This document shows, one piece after another, positions 57,682 through 64,000 of a stretch of 64,000 bases of DNA. A model generated the notes under the pieces. The model was not told the origin of the DNA. It ran no database searches and saw nothing but the letters and a program-made list of their open reading frames with translations. This DNA comes from Testudinibacter aquarius (GTDB lineage Bacteria; Pseudomonadota; Gammaproteobacteria; Enterobacterales; Pasteurellaceae), in contig NZ_SMCP01000008.1 of NCBI RefSeq assembly GCF_004342725.1, positions 1 through 64,000 of the forward strand, in the 5' to 3' direction. Both the position numbers and the translations under genes were made by a program. Numbering within the stretch: position 1 is the stretch's first letter; every line of letters starts with the position of its first letter.

Positions 57682-60333
57682 TTACGATTCGATTTTACGA
57701 CGGCGTCGGATTTGATTGAATCCTAAGCCGAATAATAACAATAATGCCGGAATAAACATCCATTCTTTGGCGAGTGTATTGTGACGCGGTAACGCAACAT
57801 ACAAAATAGTTTGATCCCAGCTTAAGCCGGCTTTTTCTGCTGCTGAATCCATTTGTGCCTCATCAATGATGATTTTATGCGTCATTTCGCCATCAACTTC
57901 AATCTGCTCTCCCGTATCTAATAAGGTTAAGCCCAGATTCTGGATCCGCTCTTCTCCGCTATTGCCCTGTGGAACATTCAATTTTGCGAAAAACTCAATC
58001 GGTGTACCATATTGGTTGATGCCTGCGACTTTTAAGGTCATCGACTCCCCTACTGGCGCATGGGCAATTTCCTGCGCAATGTTGATTGGCTCAATATGAC
58101 GTTCAGTTGGCGAAATATAATTCATGAAGAACCCAGGGCGGAACAGCATAAAGGTGATTAGCAGCAATAATACAGTTTCCCACCACTTGGTATGATCAAA
58201 GAAGTAGCGCATTGAAGCTGCGGTAAATGCCAATATGGCTATTGTGGCGATAATAAACACCATCATACCTTTGGTAAAACCAACATCAATCAATAACAAA
58301 TCCGTATTGAAAATAAACAAGAACGGTAAAATAGCGGTACGCAAACTGTAACCGAATGCCACCAAACCGGTCTTGATCGGATTACCACCGGATACCGCTG
58401 CCGCCGCAAAAGAAGCTAAACCGACCGGCGGGGTCACATCCGCCATAATTCCGAAGTAGAAAACAAAGAGATGCACTGCGACCAATGGCACTATTAAACC
58501 GTTTTGACGCCCAACTTCCACAATCACGGTTGCCATTAAGGACGATACCACAATATAGTTGGCGGTTGTCGGCAAGCCCATCCCCAGAATCAAGCTGAAC
58601 ATCGCGACCAAAACCAACATTAACAGAATATTACCCATGGATAAAAATTCGATAATGCTGGATAGCTGTACGCCAAAACCGGTTAATGCCACCACCCCAA
58701 CGATAATCCCGGCGGTTGCGGTCGCAATCCCGATACCGATCATATTGCGAGCACCACTTTCCAAACCGGTGATCAAATCATTCAATCCCTGTTTGGTTGC
58801 CGCCGCAATTTCACCTTGGCGGCGATATAACTGTAAAATCGGTCTTTGTGTCAATAGAATAAAACAGAGCGCTAAGCTGCCCCAAAACGCCGACAGCCCC
58901 GGTGACATTCTTTCAACCATCAAACACCAGATCAAAATCACCACCGGCAATAAAAAATGCAGTCCGGCGTTCACGGTAGGTTTAACCGAAGGCAATTTCA
59001 CTACCGGCGAATTCGGATCATCAATTTCCAAATCGTCAAATTTAGCCACCCGTTTTAATAACAGGAGATAAACCAGCCCCACTAAGGTTGATACAATGGC
59101 TAAAGCGTGATCTGGCGATAGCGTTTTTATCCATGACAAGCCATACTCAATGATAAAATACACGACACAGATAGTAATAAAGCTGCCTAATCCGCGTAAT
59201 ACGCTAATCACCCAAGGTTTGGCGGCATCCGCTCTTTCCAAACCTTTCAGATCCATTTTGCAGGCTTCCAAATGTACAATATACACTAAGGCAATATAAG
59301 AAATAATCGCTGGCAGGAAAGCGTGGGTAATCAGCTGACTGTACGGCATATTGACATATTCAATCATCAAAAATGCAGCAGCGCCCATCACCGGCGGCAT
59401 GATTTGCCCATTGACCGAAGATGCCACCTCTACTGCCCCCGCTTTTTCTGCAGAAAAACCGACCCGTTTCATCATGGGAATGGTAAAGGTTCCCGTGGTT
59501 ACCACATTTGCAATTGAAGAACCGGAGATCAAGCCGGTCAAGCCGGAGGCTACCACCGCCGCCTTTGCCGGTCCACCACGAAAATGCCCTAAAAAGGCAA
59601 AGGCGGTTTTGATAAAATAGTTTCCTGCCCCGGCTTTATCCAACAACGCACCAAATAATACAAACAGGAACACATACTTGGTGGAAACACCAAGTGCTAC
59701 GCCAAATACTCCTTCCGTGGTGATCCATTGTTGATTGATGATATGCGACAAACTGCCGGTTCTGTGGCTGACAATCCAGCTGGACGGAAAGTATTGTCCA
59801 AAATAGTTATACAGCAAAAATACACTGGCAATAATCACCAATGGCAAGCCTAAACTACGACGACAGGCTTCCAACAATAATAAAATCCCGACAATCCCGA
59901 CAATAATATCTTGCGTATTCGGCGAGCCAAAACGTGTCACCAGTTCACCATAAAAAAACAGGTAATAGGAGGCACAGAAGGTGGCAGCAAAAGCAAAAAT
60001 CCAATCTAAAATCGGTACATGGTGGATTGGTGAAGATTTAAACGCCGGATAGGAGAGATAGGCTAGAAACAGCGCAAATGCCAGATGGATTGAGCGAGCT
60101 TTAGTATCATCAAACACCACGTTGATCGAACCCAATCCTACTGAACGTAGCATTTCTTGAAACACAAACGGCAAAGGGGAAGCATAATAAATTTGAAATA
60201 ACGACCAAAGAATGGCAACCGCAAAAATCAATTTTTTTGTAAAGCCATAGGGATTGCGACCGCCGGAGTCGTTTGCCGCCACCATGTCTTGCAGATCGTC
60301 TTGGTCAAAGGTTTTATTGGTTTTGTCTAACAT
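57682..60333 (-). CDS. TRAP transporter fused permease (TAXI type)
   Basis: This 883-residue inner-membrane protein fuses the small (DctQ-like) and large (DctM-like) TRAP subunits: about 4-5 helices to residue 200, then the large subunit with GLTGLISGSSIANVVTTGTF and ADVTPPVGLASFAAAAVSGG. The C-terminal part (about 740-860) is a soluble DUF3394-like domain ending in a final helix before RRRR. It uses a sodium or proton gradient to import a substrate brought by the TAXI binding protein encoded upstream. The substrate is unknown; the family is linked to organic acids and glutamate. Confidence 0.92.
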   Translation of the reverse strand: MLDKTNKTFDQDDLQDMVAANDSGGRNPYGFTKKLIFAVAILWSLFQIYYASPLPFVFQEMLRSVGLGSINVVFDDTKARSIHLAFALFLAYLSYPAFKSSPIHHVPILDWIFAFAATFCASYYLFFYGELVTRFGSPNTQDIIVGIVGILLLLEACRRSLGLPLVIIASVFLLYNYFGQYFPSSWIVSHRTGSLSHIINQQWITTEGVFGVALGVSTKYVFLFVLFGALLDKAGAGNYFIKTAFAFLGHFRGGPAKAAVVASGLTGLISGSSIANVVTTGTFTIPMMKRVGFSAEKAGAVEVASSVNGQIMPPVMGAAAFLMIEYVNMPYSQLITHAFLPAIISYIALVYIVHLEACKMDLKGLERADAAKPWVISVLRGLGSFITICVVYFIIEYGLSWIKTLSPDHALAIVSTLVGLVYLLLLKRVAKFDDLEIDDPNSPVVKLPSVKPTVNAGLHFLLPVVILIWCLMVERMSPGLSAFWGSLALCFILLTQRPILQLYRRQGEIAAATKQGLNDLITGLESGARNMIGIGIATATAGIIVGVVALTGFGVQLSSIIEFLSMGNILLMLVLVAMFSLILGMGLPTTANYIVVSSLMATVIVEVGRQNGLIVPLVAVHLFVFYFGIMADVTPPVGLASFAAAAVSGGNPIKTGLVAFGYSLRTAILPFLFIFNTDLLLIDVGFTKGMMVFIIATIAILAFTAASMRYFFDHTKWWETVLLLLITFMLFRPGFFMNYISPTERHIEPINIAQEIAHAPVGESMTLKVAGINQYGTPIEFFAKLNVPQGNSGEERIQNLGLTLLDTGEQIEVDGEMTHKIIIDEAQMDSAAEKAGLSWDQTILYVALPRHNTLAKEWMFIPALLLLFGLGFNQIRRRRKIES

Positions 60334-60369
60334 AGTCCTTTTCCCTGTTAAGTTGTAGGTTTAAACAGC

Positions 60370-60394
60370 AAAGGCAGGGAAATCCCCTGCCTTT
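60370..60394 (-). terminator. hairpin between TAXI binding protein and permease genes
   Basis: AAAGGCAGGG and CCCTGCCTTT are exact complements separated by five bases in the 87-bp gap. Placed directly after the binding-protein gene, it could give more binding protein than permease by partial termination or 3'-end protection. Confidence 0.65.
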
Positions 60395-60420
60395 AATAAA
60401 ATGAAGCAAGCTAAGAAAAA

Positions 60421-61380
60421 TTACATCCAGCCTCTTTCTTTATAATAACGCACCGCACCATCGTGTAATGGCGCAGACAGTGCATTTTTAATCATTTCAT
60501 CTTCTTTCAGGTTTGCAAATGCCGGGTGTAAACGTTTAAAGCGATCAAAATTATCGAACACCGCTTTCACGACCGCATAAACCTGATCATCACTCACATC
60601 GGTAGACGTCACCAACGTCGCATAAACCCCAAAGGTATTGGTCGGGTTATCCGAGCCCGCATACAAACCGCCCGGAATCACTGCTTTAGCATAATAACTG
60701 TGATCGGCAACCAATTTGTCAATCGCTTCGCCTTCAACCGGCACTAAATGCGCCGCACAAGATGCCGCAGCCTCTTTCAGTGCCCCGTTCGGGTGGCCAA
60801 CGTTATAAGTGATTGCATCGAGATTGTTATCACACATCACTGATGCCATTTCTGCCGGCTTCAATTCGGAAGCGACTTTAAATGCAGAATCGTCCCAGCC
60901 TTTAGCAGCTAAAATTACGTTCATGGTTGCCCGCGTGCCGGAACCCGGATCACCCACATTGACACGTTTTCCTTTCAGATCATCAAAGGATTGAATACCG
61001 GAGTCGTCACGCGCCATCACCGTAAACGGCTCTGGGTGAATCGAGAACACCGCTCTTAACTTATCATTTTTCTTGCCTTCAAACGAGCTGGTGCCGTTAT
61101 AGGCATGATATTGCCAGTCTGATTGAGCAATCCCCATATCTAATTGCTTTCCGGCAATCGCATTTAAATTAGCAACTGAGGCGCCGGTGGAAGGAGCATT
61201 ACATTTGATGCCGCTTTTCGCTGAATCACGGTTAACCAACTGGCAAATGGATTGTCCCACGACATAATAAACACCGGTTTGTCCGCCGGTTCCGATGGTA
61301 ACAAATTGTTCAGCAGCCATAACAGCGGTAGATGACGCCATTAATCCGGCAACGAACGATAATTTAAAAAGTTGTTTCAT
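60421..61380 (-). CDS. TAXI-family TRAP solute-binding protein
   Basis: This periplasmic binding protein has 319 residues from ATG 61380. A signal peptide ends near AVMAAEQ (about residue 23). The TAXI signature FVTIGTGGQTGVYYVVGQSI follows directly, and KGKRVNVGDPGSGTRATMNV forms the second ligand-contact region. It is first in the unit SBP-permease-Usp, so the three likely act together in substrate import. Confidence 0.94.
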   Translation of the reverse strand: MKQLFKLSFVAGLMASSTAVMAAEQFVTIGTGGQTGVYYVVGQSICQLVNRDSAKSGIKCNAPSTGASVANLNAIAGKQLDMGIAQSDWQYHAYNGTSSFEGKKNDKLRAVFSIHPEPFTVMARDDSGIQSFDDLKGKRVNVGDPGSGTRATMNVILAAKGWDDSAFKVASELKPAEMASVMCDNNLDAITYNVGHPNGALKEAAASCAAHLVPVEGEAIDKLVADHSYYAKAVIPGGLYAGSDNPTNTFGVYATLVTSTDVSDDQVYAVVKAVFDNFDRFKRLHPAFANLKEDEMIKNALSAPLHDGAVRYYKERGWM

Positions 61381-61562
61381 GTATAGCACTCCTTCTAAAT
61401 TGTGATCTGTCAAAATACAGATTTATAAGTGTAATTGCATAGCATTAAGTCAGCGGCAGTGCGACTTGCCTGCTAACATATACAAAGGTTATATAAATTG
61501 CAACTACAATTGCAAAACAGGATTTGTTTTAACAATGAATTTGCTATTTATTTAGTCATAAT

Positions 61563-62360
61563 TTAATAAATATCGTGATCATTAATTTTCCATTTAAAAA
61601 TATTTAGCATCCGTTGCCAATTTTGATCAACCTCGGCACAAATTGTTATTTTCTGCCCGCTTATCGGGTGTTCAAAGCAGATTTTATGCGCATGCAGCAT
61701 TAAGCCACTGCACCCCAGATGCTCACTAAAAGTGCGGTTTTGGCGTAAATCCCCATAAGCCGAATCGCCGATGATCGGATGATGCAAGTGCTTCATATGA
61801 CGCCTTAATTGATGTTTACGACCGGTTTGCGGCAACAATTTCACCAGACTATAACGGGCGCTGGCATAGCGTCCGGCAGGATACGGCATTTCGATTTGCG
61901 CTAAAGTTTGGTAATCGGTGACCGCACTTTGAGCCGCTTTTTCCGGCTGACTGAATTTATCGGCAATTTTATCCAACTGCTCTTTTAACGGATAATCAAT
62001 TCTGCCCTGCCCGCACAAAAAACCCCGCACCACCGCCAAATAGCTTTTTTCAATTTGTTTTTGTTCGAATTGTCGGCTGAGACAACGAGCAGACTCTTGA
62101 TTCAGCGCCAACACCAATACACCGGATGTCGGACGATCTAAACGATGAACCGTATAAACGTGTTGCCCGATTTGATCACGCAAGGTCTGCATCAAAAAAC
62201 GGGTTTCATGCTTATCCAGCCAGCTGCGATGTACTAGCATGCCTGCCGGTTTATTGACAGCAATAATGTCCTCGTCACAATACAAAATTTGCAAAATCGG
62301 CGACGGTGCTGTTGTCTGCTCTCCACTGTCAAAGTCAAAGTGCGGTTTATGCTGGCTCAT
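61563..62360 (-). CDS. truC: tRNA pseudouridine(65) synthase TruC
   Basis: TruC converts U65 of some tRNAs to pseudouridine. The 265-residue RluA-family protein has the catalytic motif HRLDRPTSGVLVLAL, with the active aspartate after Arg, and LLPQTGRKHQLRRHMKHL. The start overlaps the end of yqcC by 14 bases, implying translational coupling. A short N-terminal extension (before about residue 23) is specific and contains an uptake signal. Confidence 0.94.
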   Translation of the reverse strand: MSQHKPHFDFDSGEQTTAPSPILQILYCDEDIIAVNKPAGMLVHRSWLDKHETRFLMQTLRDQIGQHVYTVHRLDRPTSGVLVLALNQESARCLSRQFEQKQIEKSYLAVVRGFLCGQGRIDYPLKEQLDKIADKFSQPEKAAQSAVTDYQTLAQIEMPYPAGRYASARYSLVKLLPQTGRKHQLRRHMKHLHHPIIGDSAYGDLRQNRTFSEHLGCSGLMLHAHKICFEHPISGQKITICAEVDQNWQRMLNIFKWKINDHDIY

Positions 62361-62673
62361 TTAGCAGACTTTCTATGTCGATTAATGGGGATAACAACAA
62401 CTCAAGTTGGGCAATATCGTTCATTGCCTCTTCCAGATAAGGCGTAATGGCAATTTTGCTAGGCAGTGGCGCCTCAGCATCCAACAACGCGTGCATACGC
62501 GGAATAAAAATCCATTGCAGCCACTCATACGGCTCCAAAGTATCTAAATGGAACGGTTGCTCGCTCTGCAACCGCTCTTGTTCCGGTGGTGAGCTTTGCC
62601 ATAAAGCCAATTGCTGTAAATTATGTTGCAACTGCTGCAAATGTTGGCGTACTTTATCCTCTTGCGACATCAT
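62347..62673 (-). CDS. yqcC: YqcC family protein (DUF446)
   Basis: This 108-residue all-helical protein contains the characteristic [20 protein letters not shown] segment. AAGGAG precedes tandem ATGs. It is coupled with truC, the same pair as in E. coli. Function is unknown; the pairing suggests support for tRNA modification, which is inference. Confidence 0.9.
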   Translation of the reverse strand: MMSQEDKVRQHLQQLQHNLQQLALWQSSPPEQERLQSEQPFHLDTLEPYEWLQWIFIPRMHALLDAEAPLPSKIAITPYLEEAMNDIAQLELLLSPLIDIESLLNEPA

Positions 62674-62805
62674 GCTTTCTCCTTAAAATTTGGTATGCCT
62701 ATTGTAATTCAACTATTGCGCAAGTTCTGCAAAAAAAGAGAGCCAAGCCAAACTTTATGTTACAATTTCGTCCAATTTCAATCAGAAACGTCAACAAGGA
62801 ATCAG

Positions 62806-63648
62806 ATGGCAACCTATCACCACAGCAGTTTAGATCAACTAACACTCGGCAAACAAACCGATTATCACAGTGAATATGATCCGCGTTTACTACAAGCGGT
62901 ACCCCGTAGTTTAAACCGAGATAGTTTGGGGATCAGTTCGCAGCAGCCGTTTAATTGTGGTGCTGATATTTGGACTGCCTATGAAATTTCGTGGCTGAAT
63001 GCCAAAGGCTTACCACAAGTGGCAATCGGTGATATTTATTTGAATTTTCAAAGTAAAAATCTTATCGAATCGAAAAGTTTTAAGCTCTATTTAAACAGCT
63101 TCAATCAAAGCCGTTTTGACAGCCTGCAACAGGTAGAAAGTCTGATTCAACAAGATTTAGCCGTTTGTGCCCAAGGTGAAGTCCAAGTGCGGTTACGCCC
63201 ATTAGATGCCTATCAAAATCAAACCATCGATTATTTTCAAGGCGAATGTATTGATTATCAAGATATTGAGATTGACAGCTATGAATTCCAACCGCAGTTG
63301 TTGCAACATTGTACGACAGCAGAACAGGTTGATGAAGTGTTGGTCAGCCATCTGCTGAAATCCAACTGCTTGATTACCAATCAGCCGGATTGGGGCAGCG
63401 TACAAATTGAATATCAAGGTGCTAAAATCAATCGCGAGGCGTTGCTGCGTTATTTGGTATCGTTCCGCCAGCACAATGAGTTTCACGAGCAGTGCGTCGA
63501 ACGGATTTTTTGTGATCTGGTGCACTATGCCAAACCCACGAAGCTGAAAGTGTATGCCCGTTATACCCGACGTGGTGGATTGGACATCAATCCTTATCGG
63601 GCAAACTACCCGCTTGAGCTGCAAAATCAGCGGTTAGCACGTCAATAA
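62806..63648 (+). CDS. queF: NADPH-dependent preQ0 reductase QueF
   Basis: QueF reduces the nitrile of preQ0 to preQ1 on the way to queuosine. It has 280 residues from ATG 62806 (AAGGA upstream), matching the long two-domain E. coli type (282). The QueF motif [11 protein letters not shown] begins at E89; the nucleophile is C188 in [13 protein letters not shown], with D195. Earlier in-frame starts would overlap yqcC and lack a ribosome site. Confidence 0.96.
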   Translation: MATYHHSSLDQLTLGKQTDYHSEYDPRLLQAVPRSLNRDSLGISSQQPFNCGADIWTAYEISWLNAKGLPQVAIGDIYLNFQSKNLIESKSFKLYLNSFNQSRFDSLQQVESLIQQDLAVCAQGEVQVRLRPLDAYQNQTIDYFQGECIDYQDIEIDSYEFQPQLLQHCTTAEQVDEVLVSHLLKSNCLITNQPDWGSVQIEYQGAKINREALLRYLVSFRQHNEFHEQCVERIFCDLVHYAKPTKLKVYARYTRRGGLDINPYRANYPLELQNQRLARQ

Positions 63649-63716
63649 TCGTCTTAATAGGCGTTTCAAACATAAAAAACCCAACAATAAATAATGTGAA
63701 TACAAAAGGAGAAAAC

Positions 63717-64000
63717 ATGAGCTCACACATTGTGAACCCGAAAGGCAGCATGGATCAACTTTCCCATCTTGAAGTTGAATTGCTGAAAAATGGTGTTTGT
63801 AATCTCTATCAACTCTATCGTAACTGCTCTTTGGCAGTGCTGAATTCCGGTGCAATTACCGACGACAGCCGTGTTCTGTTGGGAATGTACGAAGACTTTG
63901 AAATTGAATTGATCGCTAAAGAGCGCGGAGTTTCGTTATTGTTGCACAATCCGCCAGAATCGGCTTTTGTGGATGATAAGGTGATCCGCAATATTCAGTA
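63717..64000 (+). CDS. ppnN: nucleotide 5'-monophosphate nucleosidase PpnN (partial)
   Basis: Only the first ~94 residues are present; the gene runs off the window. The N-terminus (NPKGSMDQLSHLEVELL, then LYQLYRNCSLAVLNSGAITD) matches E. coli PpnN/YgdH of the LOG family, which splits nucleoside monophosphates into base and ribose 5-phosphate and responds to (p)ppGpp. AAAAGGAG precedes the ATG. It follows queF by 68 bp. Confidence 0.9.
   Translation, partial: MSSHIVNPKGSMDQLSHLEVELLKNGVCNLYQLYRNCSLAVLNSGAITDDSRVLLGMYEDFEIELIAKERGVSLLLHNPPESAFVDDKVIRNIQ

Noticed and set aside
61400-61420. TGTGATCTGTCAAAAT as a CRP site for the TRAP operon
   Set aside because: The right half matches the consensus too poorly.

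Overview
This 64 kb stretch reads as an ordinary Pasteurellaceae chromosome segment. The strongest marker is the Hin-type DNA uptake signal sequence (core AAGTGCGGT or its complement), present several dozen times in genes and between them, often as inverted pairs that double as terminators. Gene content and order match the Haemophilus/Pasteurella group: rlmN-pilF-rodZ-ispG-hisS-yfgM, gcvA-ygdD-rlmM, yfbV/ackA-pta, fnr-uspE, sspAB, and a dsDNA-mimic protein of the HI1450 type. I cannot name genus or species. No rRNA, tRNA, CRISPR array, intact prophage or intact insertion sequence was seen.

Layout. 0-7 kb: SOS-controlled dinB, then pepB, ndk, a zinc-ribbon membrane protein, the dsDNA mimic and ppc. 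7-12.5 kb: ilvE, a MarR regulator, the GcvB small RNA divergent from gcvA, a DUF423 protein, rlmM, dapB. 12.6-19 kb: lactate and lactaldehyde use (lutABC, lctP, aldA). 19-27.3 kb: serS, a large S6-protease autotransporter with a 48-bp tandem repeat, a triheme quinol peroxidase behind a perfect FNR box, epmC. 27.3-36.6 kb: htpX, then the rlmN-to-yfgM series behind a probable Sxy/CRP-S competence site, dapD, a LEA-like lipoprotein. 36.6-46 kb: sspAB, cueR/copA, pdxST with a divergent MocR regulator, recN with two SOS boxes. 46-53 kb: pta-ackA, yfbV, a flavin reductase, and a small accessory patch (glycosyltransferase plus HAD hydrolase) lying among repeat fragments. 53-57 kb: two ferritins, a 33-residue membrane peptide, fnr, uspE and a Dps-family protein, an oxygen, iron and stress neighbourhood. 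57-64 kb: a small universal stress protein with a TAXI-type TRAP transporter, truC-yqcC, queF and the start of ppnN.

Two repeat families stand out. The first is a 149-bp element present twice, in opposite orientation and with no length difference (70-218 and 26449-26597); both copies carry palindromic 22-bp ends. The second is a MITE-like element of about 280-300 bp flanked by TA, with two full copies (30332-30627, 56945-57222) and three fragments (8439-8465, 50794-50838, 51804-51843). Its inner palindrome changes in a compensatory way between the full copies, and most copies lie within a few bases of a start or stop codon: just before rodZ, at the marR stop codon, at the flavin reductase start and at the glycosyltransferase stop.

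Regulation can be read directly at several places: LexA boxes (dinB, recN), FNR boxes (quinol peroxidase, fnr), a MerR-type promoter with a 19-bp spacer (copA), and candidate CRP and CRP-S sites (ppc, lctP, rlmN-pilF). No large undescribed system was found. The best candidates for new biology are the covarying MITE family, the 149-bp repeat and the 50.8-52.5 kb accessory patch.
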